Shown piece after piece: positions 46,262 through 55,742 of a stretch of DNA of 64,000 nucleotides. Source of the DNA: G963701675 sp963701675 (GTDB taxonomy: Bacteria; Planctomycetota; Planctomycetia; Gemmatales; Gemmataceae); the NCBI GenBank assembly GCA_963701675.1, contig OY969623.1, positions 3,286,001 through 3,350,000 of the forward strand, given 5' to 3'. The notes below the pieces were generated by a model. It had not been told where the DNA came from. It did not search any database and worked only from the letters and a program-made list of their open reading frames with translations. A program made the position numbers and the translations under genes. Each line of letters opens with the position of its first letter. Positions within the stretch are counted from its first letter, which is position 1.

Positions 46262-47242
46262 TCACTGCAGCGTGCACGAAACTGGGATGGAGAGTGTCTC
46301 CTGAAATGGCTTGCTGATGTGGACATGGATGGTACTTTGCAACTCGTTTGTCGTGATGCGCAAGCGATCGATAGAGGTCTTCACGGTTGCCATGGATCCT
46401 GGCCCCGGCGCCCACGTCGCCGCAATGGCCGAGTGATCGGTGGTGATGCGTTCAATAATCACGGTCTGATTATCTGGTGCGCGAACTCGTAACACGCGCG
46501 TCGGCACCGCCTGGCCCGGCGACACTGTCAGCGTGACATGATTCGGATTCGCCGTTATCCGTTGTCGACCCTGTTTAACAACGGTGATCGGCACCTTGAA
46601 TTGTGGGTAGTCCGAATCGTTGGTGAATATGGCGACGGCTTCTTCATGGCGACCTTCGGGACAGTCGCCGGCCAATCGGATTAGGATTTTGGAGACACGC
46701 TTATCCGGCGGCCGGTCCGCTAATGCGGCCGCGATCTTGGGCGAACTGCATTGAACATCAGTAATCACCAACGGCCGTTCACGCCGGTCAGTAACGGTAA
46801 GTTCATGCGTCATCTCACTGCCGGCAATGAAGGTCACCGCTGTCGGTCCTACCTCAACTTCACGGATTAGCTTCGCCAGCAATCGCAGGCAAACCTCTGT
46901 GTCCTTTCCGCCCTCTCGTGAAACAATTTTCACGGTCCAGGTATTGCGGCCTGCTGGCTGGCTCAACGTGTTGACTTCGAGTATGACCTCGACGGTTTCG
47001 CCTGGTTGCAATGATCGCTTACTAACGTGGGAGGCGAGACAACCGCAGCTTGCGCGCGCTTCGATGATCTCCGCAACGCCGCTGCTTCCGTTGGCGAGCG
47101 AAAACGTGTGCTTCAACAGATTGCCGGCTCGAACTTCGCCGACGTCCACCGTCGGATCGGAAATCCGCAATTGTGCCCGAGCGAAGCGCGGGCTAACTGC
47201 CAATACAACGATCGATATCAATGTGATTACTGTCTTGTTCAT
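46262..47242 (-). CDS. Secreted DUF1573 protein
   Basis: 326 residues. Signal peptide MNKTVITLISIVVLAVSPRFARA. The DUF1573 Ig-like domain shows VGEVRAGNLLKHTFSLAN and the ASCGCLA motif (about 64-70), with a later CSSP at the matching place in the second repeat. A third Ig-like segment follows. Common in planctomycetes and Bacteroidetes. Thought to be envelope-bound; function unproven. Convergent with nothing; upstream of sod on the same strand. Confidence 0.88.
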   Translation of the reverse strand: MNKTVITLISIVVLAVSPRFARAQLRISDPTVDVGEVRAGNLLKHTFSLANGSSGVAEIIEARASCGCLASHVSKRSLQPGETVEVILEVNTLSQPAGRNTWTVKIVSREGGKDTEVCLRLLAKLIREVEVGPTAVTFIAGSEMTHELTVTDRRERPLVITDVQCSSPKIAAALADRPPDKRVSKILIRLAGDCPEGRHEEAVAIFTNDSDYPQFKVPITVVKQGRQRITANPNHVTLTVSPGQAVPTRVLRVRAPDNQTVIIERITTDHSAIAATWAPGPGSMATVKTSIDRLRITTNELQSTIHVHISKPFQETLSIPVSCTLQ

Positions 47243-47325
47243 TGCTTCACACCAAAAAATCGGGCGGCCCGGGCATGTGATTTACCCGTTCCGCCCTGAT
47301 CGATCAATGGGAGTAGTGAGATACG

Positions 47326-48057
47326 CTATCCGGCCTTCAAAGCCGCCGCGTAGCGCTGGGATACGTCCTGCCAATTGACCACGTCCCACCACGCCTTGAC
47401 GTACTTGGGACGTTGATTCTGGTATTTCAAATAATAGGCATGCTCCCAGACATCGAGTCCGAGGATCGGAGTCTTTCCGTCCATCACCGGCGTGTCCTGG
47501 TTGGCCGTGCTGACGATTTCCAGCTTGTCGGGGCCGGCAATCAGCCAGGCCCAGCCACTTCCGAAGCGAGTTTCGGCTGCTTTGGAAAACTGAGCCTTGA
47601 ACTTTTCCAAGTCCCCAAAACTGGAGTCAATCGCCTTGGCTAGATCGGGGCTTGGTTTGCCGGCGGTTTTGGACATCATCTTCCAGAACATGCTGTGGTT
47701 CACATGACCGCCGCCGTTGTTACGCACTGCCATGCGAATGTCTTGGGGCAGCTTTTCGACGTCGCGCAGTAATTCGGTAAGCGTTTTCTTTTGCAATTCC
47801 GGGTGCATCGACAGAGCCTGATTCAAATTCGTCACATAGGCTTGATGATGCTTGGTGTGGTGGATGGTCATGGTTTCTTTGTCGATCGCCGGCTCCAACG
47901 CGTCGACAGCATACGGCAAGGGAGGCAACGTAAACGGGTACTTCAGAGATCCTTCTGAGTCCGCTTCCGACGACCAACTGGCCAACGGAAAAACGGCCAG
48001 GCCTGCAGCAGCGGCGCCGGAAACCCATAGGAACTTTCGGCGAGAAATGTCGAACAT
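47326..48057 (-). CDS. sodB: Tat-exported Fe/Mn superoxide dismutase
   Basis: I start at ATG 48057, which has an AAGGAG site 7 nt upstream; the frame is open to 48114. 243 residues. N-terminal twin-arginine signal SRRKFLWVSGAAAAGLAVF. Metal ligands: His in MTIHHTKHHQAYV, His in GGHVNHSMFWKMM, Asp and His in LGLDVWEHAYYLKYQN. The motif GSGWAWLI is intact. Tat export is the usual route for a metal-loaded enzyme, so it likely protects the periplasm-like space. Iron versus manganese cannot be told. Confidence 0.93.
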   Translation of the reverse strand: MFDISRRKFLWVSGAAAAGLAVFPLASWSSEADSEGSLKYPFTLPPLPYAVDALEPAIDKETMTIHHTKHHQAYVTNLNQALSMHPELQKKTLTELLRDVEKLPQDIRMAVRNNGGGHVNHSMFWKMMSKTAGKPSPDLAKAIDSSFGDLEKFKAQFSKAAETRFGSGWAWLIAGPDKLEIVSTANQDTPVMDGKTPILGLDVWEHAYYLKYQNQRPKYVKAWWDVVNWQDVSQRYAAALKAG

Positions 48058-48226
48058 CGAGAGGCTCCTTGTAGAGGTAGACGACATACCGCTTTGTGCA
48101 GCATACACTCGCATTCTACGGTTGGCCAGTCAGCCTGTTTTGGCCGCCACCGTCTGCAACGTGTGCTAAGTTTGAAGGGGGCGTCCGCACTCATCACGTC
48201 TAGGCGCCCCAGGGGAGGTCCACCTT

Positions 48227-49444
48227 ATGTTCATCTCGCCGCAGAATCCCGTTCCCGAAGCGCATCCCGTGGATGCCGTTTTCGCTCTAATGACGGACGA
48301 ACGAAGCGGCTCGCGTATGCCTTCCGAGTTGGGTTCTGTCGAAATCAAAGATGCAAAGCCGCCCGGCCCGCCGCCACTCGATCCGCCAACGCCGCCGCCC
48401 GATGTGGCGGAAAATCAGGACCTCCGGGTTGCCTACGAATGGCTGCAATCCGAGCGTTCGCGCTTGGAAGAATATACGCGTGTGCAGTTCGAAAAGGTCG
48501 AACAGCAACACCGAGAACTGATGGCGCTGCACTTTCAGCGTGAGCAGGACGCGGCCTTGCAAGCGCAGGAAATCAATCGGGAAATCCAACGCCTGGCCAG
48601 CTTTTCCGAGAATCTCGACGAGCGTGCTGGCCAACTCGGCGAACGTCAAAAGGACTTGGATAGTCAAGACGATAAACTAGCGGCGGTGCGTGAAGAAGTT
48701 CGCGCGTTTCAGCAAACCCGGCAGACGCTTCAGCAAGAGATTGATTCGCAGCGGAGTCTGATCGAACAATCCCTCACGCGGACAAATGAGCTTCGGGAAC
48801 AAGCACGATTGCTCGATTCCGAGATCGAGGCGCAAACAGCGACGTTGGCCGAAAGGCGGCGAAGCTGGGAAGAAAAAGAAGCCGAGACCGCGGAAAACGC
48901 CGCACGAATCCAAGCGCGGGTCCACGAGCTCAACGAGCGCGACCGGGTCCTGACCAAACGTCAAACGGATTTGGCAAAGGCGGCCGAAGAAGTGGTCGCC
49001 CTCGTTCAGAGGCGAGCCGGAATGGAAAAAGAAATTCAAGCGCAACTCACCGTTATCGATGAACTACGCGGCCGAACGACACGCTTGCGAGATCAAGAAG
49101 AAACCGCTCGCAAAGCCGCCGCCGCGTGGGAAACCCGTGTCAACGAGAGCCGGGAGACCTGGCAGAAAAAGGAAGCCGACTTGGCGACTCGGTACCAGCA
49201 ACTCGAAAATCGCTACCAGAGTTTGGAACGCTCCGAAGAAGCGCTCAAGCGCCGCATGACGGAGCTAGACGAAACCGAGTGCCGTGTAGAAAGCGAACAC
49301 GAACGCCAAGAGAAGCAACTCGCCATGGACTGTCGCGAAATTGACCGATTGCGGGGCATCCTCCGTGAGCACGGATTAGATCCCGAAAGTCACACCAACG
49401 TAAGCAAGTCGCGGCTGAAGCGCAAAGCCATCCGCGTCGAATGA
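48227..49444 (+). CDS. Long coiled-coil protein (405 aa)
   Basis: Short Pro-rich N-terminus (PPGPPPLDPPTPPPD, about 46-60), then almost 300 residues of alternating-charge helix rich in Glu, Gln, Arg and Leu with heptad spacing, and a basic tail KSRLKRKAIRVE. No signal peptide or membrane segment. Structural or scaffold role is likely. No family recognised. Convergent with the methyltransferase, 6 bases apart. Confidence 0.85.
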   Translation: MFISPQNPVPEAHPVDAVFALMTDERSGSRMPSELGSVEIKDAKPPGPPPLDPPTPPPDVAENQDLRVAYEWLQSERSRLEEYTRVQFEKVEQQHRELMALHFQREQDAALQAQEINREIQRLASFSENLDERAGQLGERQKDLDSQDDKLAAVREEVRAFQQTRQTLQQEIDSQRSLIEQSLTRTNELREQARLLDSEIEAQTATLAERRRSWEEKEAETAENAARIQARVHELNERDRVLTKRQTDLAKAAEEVVALVQRRAGMEKEIQAQLTVIDELRGRTTRLRDQEETARKAAAAWETRVNESRETWQKKEADLATRYQQLENRYQSLERSEEALKRRMTELDETECRVESEHERQEKQLAMDCREIDRLRGILREHGLDPESHTNVSKSRLKRKAIRVE

Positions 49445-49450
49445 CGCTTT

Positions 49451-50406
49451 TCAGGTGTCTTTGCGTAACAAGTAGAAAGTCTGACCGACGCCGTTCGGGA
49501 TGTGCTCCAATACGTCGAATCCGCGCGCCAGTTTGTCTCTGACGTGAGCGAACGGGTGGTAGGCCATACAGTCGTTGCCGCCTGCCGATCCCGGGTTCAC
49601 GGTCGCCATCTCGCCGGCTTGCACCCGTTTGCGCGTTTCCTCGTCGATAAATGGAAAATCAAGGTGATTCTCGTCGATCGTCGAGATGACGAGGTACGCG
49701 CCCGGCCGAAGCACACGCCGTAGTTCACTCATCCATGCAACTTGAAGTGGTTCGGTCAAGTGCGTGAAGACCGAAAAGGCGTAGGCAAAATCGAAAGTGT
49801 CGGCTGCGTAGTCAAGCGGCGGTTCCAGTCGGTTGATATCAAACCGTGCGAACGTCAGGTTCTGGCGACACCATTCAATGAGCGTCGGATTGTAGTCGGT
49901 GCCGCGGAGCCGGTCCTTTCCCAGGCGCGGAAGTGCCGGATGACCCGCCCGCAACCGCAACCGAAGTCAAGGACATTTCGGAAGTCATCGAGAGAGATGC
50001 CGTGTTTCTTGAATGATTCGACGATGCGGCGCGCACACAACGCGCCAACATCGAAGAAGGAAGGAATGTAGTCATACTCACCCGTAACCAAATGACGCAG
50101 CAATACGGGCGGATTGGGGAAACCGTCTGCCGCCATCAGGTATTCGGGAGTCTTGCAAAGCGCGTCATGCGCGGCCGACAGACGCTCGCGCAACCGATCG
50201 AATTGTTCTTTATTATGTGCCTTCGCGCTTCCGAAGTCCTCAAGCAGTGCGGCGACTACTTGTTCAAACTCAGCGGTTTCTTGCGTGAGATCGCGGCGGA
50301 TGCCGGCTAGTTCGCGATGAATTTCGCCGACTTCCTGGCCGACGTCGATCCCGGTGACGAGCCGAGCAACTCCTCGGCGTATTTTGCTGAGCCAAGATTG
50401 TGCCAT
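49451..50406 (-). CDS. SAM-dependent methyltransferase, frame broken near 49915-49930
   Basis: Two frames make one protein of about 318 residues. The first (start 50406) gives a helical N-terminal part and LDFGCGCGRVIRHFRAW, the SAM-binding motif I. The second continues KDRLRGTDYNPTLIEWCRQNL, FDFAYAFSVFTHLTEPLQ and the C-terminal sheet to 49451. The join needs one added base (or two removed) near GGGAAAGG / CCGCGCC. Type 11 methyltransferase; substrate unknown. The break could be an assembly indel or a real frameshift. Confidence 0.78.
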
Positions 50407-50466
50407 CGTGAGATTATATGAGAGGTCTGACGGAATCGTCGCCCGCCAACGACGCCGCGAGTCGGC

Positions 50467-51690
50467 CTACGCATTACTTCCGGCGAGCCAACCCGTGCTC
50501 CACGCGGCCTGGAAATTGAAGCCGCCGATCGGACCGTCAAGATCGAGCACTTCACCCGCAATGTACAATCCCGGAACCAACTTACTTTGCATGGTGCGGG
50601 AGTCGACTTCATCCAACTCGATGCCTCCCGCGGTAACCTCGGCCTTGCTAAACCCGAGCGTCCCGCCAATCGGAAAAACCGAGTTCTTTATGCATCGAAC
50701 GAGCGCGGCACGGTCCGACTTATTCAACCCCGCCGCCTTGCGATCGGGAGCGAGGCCGCATTGCACGAGCAATGCCTCCGAAAGCCTGCGAGGGAGGCAC
50801 TCAGAAAGCACACCGGCTAACTGCTTTTTCCCCGATTGAATCGACTCTTGTCGCAGAAAATCATGCATCGCCTGTTCACCGATGAGTGGAACGAAATCGA
50901 CGGCAAACTTCAGTGTATGGGGCCGTGGATGCCGACTGACGACACGGCTCACGTCTAACACGACGGGCCCCGAAAGTCCGAAATGCGCAAACAGAAACGA
51001 TCCGCGACGTGCCACCAGCGACTCATTTTCCTCCAGCACCCGAACCATGACGTCCGGTATCGTAATTCCGCGCAAGTCGGCGACCCATGCTGCGGAGACT
51101 CGAATCGGCGTGAGCGCCGGGACTGGCGGTACGATCCGGTGGCCGAGCCGTTTCGCAAAGCCGTATCCGTCACCGGTCGTACCGCTTCCGGGATAGGATT
51201 GACCGCCGGATGTCAAAACCACCGAAGCGGCGGACATGACGCGTTGCGGCGTGGTCACATCCAGACTCCTTCCCTTCTGAGCCAGATCAAGTGCCGGCTC
51301 GCCAAGCGACAGAACGGCGCCGCTACGTTTCAGTCGCCGGAGAAGCGCCGCCAACACGTCGGCAGCTTTGTCACTTTGAGGGAAAACCTTGCCCGTTTCC
51401 TCGACCTTGGTAGAAACGCCTTCCTTTGCAAACAAGTCGAGCGTGTCCTGGACGCTGAGTGCAGCGAGGGCCGAGTGAAGAAACCGGCCGGGCAGTCCAA
51501 ACGCCTCAACGATGCCGCGATTATCGGTGGCATGAGTTACATTGCAGCGGGTTCCGCCGGACATCAAAATCTTGATCCCCGGCTTTGGAGACTTCTCCAA
51601 GAGCAAGGTCCGTCGCCCGCGTTCCGCGGCGCGTGCCGCGGCAAGTAAGCCGGCGGCGCCTGCACCAATCACCAGGACGTCCCAAGTCAT
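50467..51690 (-). CDS. NAD(P)/FAD-dependent oxidoreductase, BaiN/HI0933 family
   Basis: 407 residues. FAD-binding GAGAAGLLAAARAAERG with dinucleotide GxGxxG (about 8-13), the family motif MSGGTRCNVTHA (about 44-55), TSGGQSYPGSGTTGDGYGFA and a C-terminal GLYIAGEVLDLDGPIGGFNFQAAWSTG (parts). Members act in flavin-linked reductions. Electron partner and substrate unknown. 33 bases downstream of eda on the same strand. Confidence 0.92.
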   Translation of the reverse strand: MTWDVLVIGAGAAGLLAAARAAERGRRTLLLEKSPKPGIKILMSGGTRCNVTHATDNRGIVEAFGLPGRFLHSALAALSVQDTLDLFAKEGVSTKVEETGKVFPQSDKAADVLAALLRRLKRSGAVLSLGEPALDLAQKGRSLDVTTPQRVMSAASVVLTSGGQSYPGSGTTGDGYGFAKRLGHRIVPPVPALTPIRVSAAWVADLRGITIPDVMVRVLEENESLVARRGSFLFAHFGLSGPVVLDVSRVVSRHPRPHTLKFAVDFVPLIGEQAMHDFLRQESIQSGKKQLAGVLSECLPRRLSEALLVQCGLAPDRKAAGLNKSDRAALVRCIKNSVFPIGGTLGFSKAEVTAGGIELDEVDSRTMQSKLVPGLYIAGEVLDLDGPIGGFNFQAAWSTGWLAGSNA

Positions 51691-51723
51691 CGGGAAATTC
51701 GTAGACGTTGGTTAGTTGAAAGC

Positions 51724-52384
51724 TTAGGTATCATGCCGAAGTTCCTTGCGGACTTCGCGCACGATCTCGACATAGCGACGGGCAGATGTTCGGATTCGGT
51801 CCATGTTCCCGTCCGCTACCGCCTTGGGTTCAACGAGCGAACTACCAACTCCAAGGCAGCAGGCGCCCGCGCAAGAATTCTGCCGCGCCGGCCGTATCCA
51901 TACCGCCGGTCGGCATTAGTCGGATTTGCGGCAATGGTCCGCGCATTGCTCGAAAGAACGCAGGACCCACCGCGTCGGCCGGAAACACTTTGACGATATC
52001 TGCGCCCGCTTCCCAGGCCGTCAAGATCTCCGTCGGGGTAAACGCGCCGGGAATAACGACTTTGTCGTAACGTCGGCAAAGGCGGATAACGTCGAGATCT
52101 AATGTCGGCGCGACGAGATACTCTGCCCCCGCAAGCAGCGCCAAACGCGCTGTCTCCGGGTCTAGAATAGTGCCGGCGCCGAGGAGTAGGCGGTTGCCGT
52201 GCACCTTTCGTATCTCGCGGATCACCTCAAGTGCATTCGGCACCGACATGGTGATTTCCGCCACGTCGACGCCGCCGTCCAGGAGCGCACGGCTGACCTC
52301 GACTAGCTTGTCGCTATCCGATGATCGAACGACAGCAATGATGCCGCAGTCAAGGATGCGGGCCAGGTCCGCTTCACGAGCCAT
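51724..52384 (-). CDS. eda: KDPG/KHG aldolase, frame broken near 51862-51877
   Basis: N-terminal frame (from 52384) reads ILDCGIIAVVRSSDSDKLV, the catalytic-Glu region VAEITMSVPNA, LLLGAGTILDPETA, and the Schiff-base region ADIVKVFPADAVGP, where Lys in IVKVFPA is the catalytic lysine, then RLMPTGGMDTAGAAEFL. The frame breaks at TTGCGCGGG. The other frame continues AGACCLGVGSSLVEPKAVAD and ends REVRKELRHDT at TAA 51726-51724, matching the family C-terminus (GVGG/SSLV). Two bases are missing (or one extra). Splits 2-keto-3-deoxy-6-phosphogluconate into pyruvate and glyceraldehyde 3-phosphate. Confidence 0.85.
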
Positions 52385-52414
52385 AGGGGGTTTGTAGATG
52401 GGACGTGCGGGAAG

Positions 52415-52975
52415 TCAACGTGCTGCAGTAGCGCCGTCCATTTCGATGAGTGACTGTGTCTTGATGACGGTGAACTCATCCGGGAACGTATGAAAGGCAG
52501 TCAAGAAGAGGCAGCCCGGCCGGGCTTCTGCTGTCACGTAGCCCAAGGGCGCGAGAGCGAGGCGGTGATTCGGTTGAAAGTTGTGAAGGAATCCTTGCTT
52601 GCCGCCGTCGCGAAGAATCTCATCGTGAACGTGAAGAAAGATTTCCGGATGAAGATGCTCCACCTGAAAACTCGTTTGATAACGAATGCCACCACCGGCA
52701 CATACCGTTTCGGTGTGCTCGCCACGTATTCGATGCCGCAGCAAACGCCGATGTTCGGGCAACGGTTGATCGCTCGCGGCGACTTCGGTGAGGAAACGCT
52801 GGAAATCGGACCACGTGATAACGTGGCCGGTGCGAGTTATGTAGACAGTGACTTCGTAGCCGTCTCGTTGGACCTTTCGAACGGCAAGTATGTCGAAAAG
52901 CTCCGGATGCAACGGCCGGCTGAAGACCTGAAAACTCAGGTCACAAACTCGGGGCCGGGTCAACGACACAGACAT
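52415..52975 (-). CDS. Hypothetical protein (186 aa), DUF2617-like
   Basis: I start at ATG 52975 behind AAAGGG; the frame is open to 53020. N-terminal RPRVCDLSFQVFSRPLHPELFDIL and TVYITRTGHVITWS. Middle FQVEHLHPEIFLHVHDEILRD. The pattern resembles DUF2617, which is uncertain. No membrane segment. Same strand as eda, 30 bases upstream of it. Function unknown. Confidence 0.7.
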   Translation of the reverse strand: MSVSLTRPRVCDLSFQVFSRPLHPELFDILAVRKVQRDGYEVTVYITRTGHVITWSDFQRFLTEVAASDQPLPEHRRLLRHRIRGEHTETVCAGGGIRYQTSFQVEHLHPEIFLHVHDEILRDGGKQGFLHNFQPNHRLALAPLGYVTAEARPGCLFLTAFHTFPDEFTVIKTQSLIEMDGATAAR

Positions 52976-53074
52976 CAGCGGTACGCCCTTTCCGATGGGA
53001 GTAACGATCGCTCCCGTCATGGCGTCCGATTATAGCAAGCGTTCGACGAGCCACAATCCAATTTCCGGCGTGCC

Positions 53075-53117
53075 AAAAAACAAGAAAAAGGGGAGGACCC
53101 TTGACGGGTCTCCCCTT
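53075..53117 (-). terminator. Rho-independent terminator
   Basis: On the minus strand AAGGGGAGACCC (53117-53106) pairs with GGGTCCTCCCCTT (53100-53088) with a 1-nt bulge and a 5-nt loop. The stem is followed by TTTTTCTTGTTTTTT. It closes the TIGR03000 gene, 80 bases beyond its stop. Confidence 0.85.
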
Positions 53118-53196
53118 GCCCCAAGAATCCGGATGTGTTGGGTCAACCCGGCTGAACGGCGGCTCCAGTCGTCCGCTCTGCCCGGTCGATCGAGGC

Positions 53197-53916
53197 TTAT
53201 CGCGATGCGACACTTTCAGAGAACTCAAGCGTAACTCGGGTCTCCTGGCCCGCGCGGACCGTGACCTGCTTGGCCGTGGAAACCGTCTTGCCGTCCTTGT
53301 CCATCTCCGCCTTGAGAGTGTAGACATAGTCTTTTCCATTCTCAAGAACCGGCGAGGCAAACACGCGCGTGGTCGATGTGGACTTAGTGGCCACGTCGTC
53401 GATAGTCAATTTGGCTTCGGCCGGCAGGCTCACAACGATTGTAGCCGGTGCATTCAGCGAAGTCTTCTTCGGAGCGGGAGCGGCTTCCTTTGCGGGATCA
53501 GATTGTCCAGCGGGCATCGGCTGTCCGCCTTGGTAGTGAATGTGTCCGCCGTGGCATCCGTGGCCGTGGCCGCCGCCGTAGCAACCATGACCGTAGCCAC
53601 CGCCGTAGCATCCGTGTCCGTGACCGCCGCCATAGCAACCGTGTCCGTAGCCACCGTAGCAGCCGTGGCCATTGCCGCGGCAACCATGACCGCCGAGGAA
53701 CCGGCCGCCGCCGTTGCAGCCGTGGCCGCCAAGGAAATGACCGCCGCGGCAGCCGTGGCCGGAGCCCCAGCAACCGTGGCCGCCGCCACCGTAGCAACCA
53801 TGTCCGCCATAGCAGCTAGCGTAGCCACCGTAGCAGCCGTTGCCGCCGCGGCAACCGTGCCATGCCGGCACGTCAGCGCCGCCGCCCAGCGCCATTACTA
53901 GAACCATACTGTACAT
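53197..53916 (-). CDS. Gly/His/Cys-rich secreted protein with TIGR03000 domain
   Basis: ATG 53916 lies 8 nt after AGGAGG; a GTG three codons earlier overlaps that site. 239 residues. Short signal-like start (MYSMVLVMALGGGADVPAW), then about 120 residues of GGHGCYGG-type repeats, with a Cys about every 7 residues, then residues about 155-235 form a TIGR03000 domain: ATIVVSLPAEAKLTIDDVAT and YVYTLKAEMDKDGKTVSTAK, then VRAGQETRVTLEFS. TIGR03000 is known only from planctomycetes. The repeat half may bind metal or form a cross-linked surface layer; this is inference. Confidence 0.85.
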   Translation of the reverse strand: MYSMVLVMALGGGADVPAWHGCRGGNGCYGGYASCYGGHGCYGGGGHGCWGSGHGCRGGHFLGGHGCNGGGRFLGGHGCRGNGHGCYGGYGHGCYGGGHGHGCYGGGYGHGCYGGGHGHGCHGGHIHYQGGQPMPAGQSDPAKEAAPAPKKTSLNAPATIVVSLPAEAKLTIDDVATKSTSTTRVFASPVLENGKDYVYTLKAEMDKDGKTVSTAKQVTVRAGQETRVTLEFSESVASR

Positions 53917-54422
53917 TGCGTACACCTCCTGAATAGCTATTTAAGAGTCAAACCGCCTTTGAGGAACGTCCTCAGGGGTCTGGAGCCGAAACAAAAGTAA
54001 TCTAGTGAACTTTTTACAAGTAAAGTGGATGGTAAAAATGGAGAGAATCAGCGTCAAGGGTAATTCAGGAAACTTGACTGTTACGGCTGTTTTCATGATG
54101 CTTAAAGTATGGCTTTTCGGATTTTGCCGACGATGCTACTCAATCGCCCACTTTAACACTGCGAATTCCGTACCGCTAACGCATCCAATAGCCCTAGAAC
54201 GCGAAGATGTCGCGTTCGCGCAAGATTTAGCAACTACCGCGTCTTTTGTCGGTGACTCCGACGTTATCCGGCAAAAGCGCTTAGTTTTAATAAGCCCTTT
54301 AGCTTACCCAGTCCGATCAGGTATGGTTGTGAATGTGCGCGCCCTGTCCCTGGCGACGCCCTGCTCGAAGCGACCGTTCTCATTCGTTCTAGAGTATTTT
54401 TGACCCGAAGGTAGGGTTTGCC
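53917..54422. other. AT-richer gene-free region
   Basis: About 500 bases, visibly richer in A and T than the flanks. The longest frame (54005-54403 on the + strand) has no family resemblance and no good ribosome-binding site, so I do not call it a gene. It probably carries the promoters for the divergent TIGR03000 and HTTM-pair genes, but no convincing -35/-10 pair could be fixed. Confidence 0.4.
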
Positions 54423-55742
54423 ATGATTCGCGTCGACGGAAAAGAAGATCAAGAACTCGGCGGCCCTTTAAGTAACCCCTGGCCAGCCCTAATCGCGGGA
54501 TGGGTGCTCATCGGGCTTGCGGCGGCAAGCTATGCATTGGTTCGCGACCAAATGGCGTGGCTGAGTGTTGCGCTAACCGGCGCCGGAGTGCTCGCCGCGG
54601 GAATCGCCGTCGCGATACGACCGAAATCCTTCTTGAATCTTCTCCTTGCCGGCGCCAGCGCATTTGTCGCGAGTTGGGTCGGCGACGAGTTGGCCTGGGA
54701 TTCCGCGCGCCTGGCCCTTCGCGTGCTCGGCGCCGTCGCAATCTTCTCGGCCTTTGTGGTCCTCTTCCCCGTGACGTATCGCCGCGTGGTGATTAGCGTG
54801 CTTATTGTTTTCCACTTTGTGGGAATTAGCTGTGCGGTTTCCTCGGCGGATCAGGCGTGGGTGGCGGTTCAGATGTGGAACTACATCTATCGGCCGTATC
54901 TTCTGTTCATGTATCTGAACAACGCCTACCACTTTTATTCGCCCGAACCCGGGCCCGCGCCTTTGATCTGGTTTCGAATCGAGTATCAGCCTGATCGAGA
55001 CGGCACCCAGAATGTGCGCTGGGTGAAGGTGCCCTATGTGGACGCGGACGGCAACTATCTTCGCCCGGACGGCTCTGCGTTATGGCCCAAGGTCCAATAC
55101 ACCCGGCGGTTGTCACTCGCAGAGAGCATCAATCGCCCCATGCAAATGTCGCCCGTAAACGCGATGGAATTGTCCGCTTTCCGAGATCAAGAGATCGCGA
55201 AAGCGCGAGAGGCGAAGTCGTGGCCGTTACGCGCCATGCCGTTGATTCGTGAGCTTCCGTTTGAGCTCCAATCCCTGTACCAGGAACCGGACGAAGGCGC
55301 CAAGAAGTGGATTTCCCGTTACGCCCGATACGTGGCCCGGACCTACAAACACGACCCGAACCCGGATCTCGAAGTGAAGGGAGTAAAGGTCTACAAGGTT
55401 ATCCACCGGCTAATCCCCGCTGGTTTCCTCGCATTAGGATTGCCGCCGGATGACCCTGAACTGTACATGCCGTACTTCCTCGGCGAGTTCGACAAAGACG
55501 GAAACATGAAGGAAGCAACGACGCGGGTCAAGCTAACCAGGCCTGACAACTCGACCATCGAAGTTGCACGCGATCCAATGCTCTACTGGATCATTCCCCG
55601 GGTGCGAGCCCCGGGCGACAGCGATGCCTTTCCCAACAATATGGCGGCCGCTACCAAGAACATGCAACGGGCACTCAAACGTCCAATCCACGATTATCTC
55701 GCCGTGTACGCGGGCGACGTCCCGGAAGGAAAGACGCCATGA
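54423..55742 (+). CDS. Membrane protein, partner of HTTM protein (439 aa)
   Basis: About five membrane helices in the first 165 residues (WPALIAGWVLIGLAAASYAL, AWLSVALTGAGVLAAGIAVA, LALRVLGAVAIFSAFVVLFP). A large polar C-terminal domain follows with WFRIEYQPDRDGTQNVRWVK and VYKVIHRLIPAGFLALGLPPDDP. It overlaps the HTTM gene by ATGA (55739-55742), so the two are made together. Seen as a pair in planctomycetes; function unknown. Confidence 0.82.
   Translation: MIRVDGKEDQELGGPLSNPWPALIAGWVLIGLAAASYALVRDQMAWLSVALTGAGVLAAGIAVAIRPKSFLNLLLAGASAFVASWVGDELAWDSARLALRVLGAVAIFSAFVVLFPVTYRRVVISVLIVFHFVGISCAVSSADQAWVAVQMWNYIYRPYLLFMYLNNAYHFYSPEPGPAPLIWFRIEYQPDRDGTQNVRWVKVPYVDADGNYLRPDGSALWPKVQYTRRLSLAESINRPMQMSPVNAMELSAFRDQEIAKAREAKSWPLRAMPLIRELPFELQSLYQEPDEGAKKWISRYARYVARTYKHDPNPDLEVKGVKVYKVIHRLIPAGFLALGLPPDDPELYMPYFLGEFDKDGNMKEATTRVKLTRPDNSTIEVARDPMLYWIIPRVRAPGDSDAFPNNMAAATKNMQRALKRPIHDYLAVYAGDVPEGKTP

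Noticed and set aside
49915..49930. Programmed -1 frameshift in the methyltransferase
   Set aside because: GGGAAAG is present but in the wrong phase for an X XXY YYZ slippery heptamer, so a plain indel is more likely.
53101..53901. Long + strand ORF opposite the TIGR03000 gene (Ala/Val/Ser-rich)
   Set aside because: It is the complement of a low-complexity Gly/Cys/His repeat gene; the minus frame has a signal-like start, AGGAGG, a recognised domain and a terminator.
54005..54403. 132-codon frame in the AT-richer intergenic region
   Set aside because: No ribosome-binding site, no family resemblance and composition unlike the neighbours.
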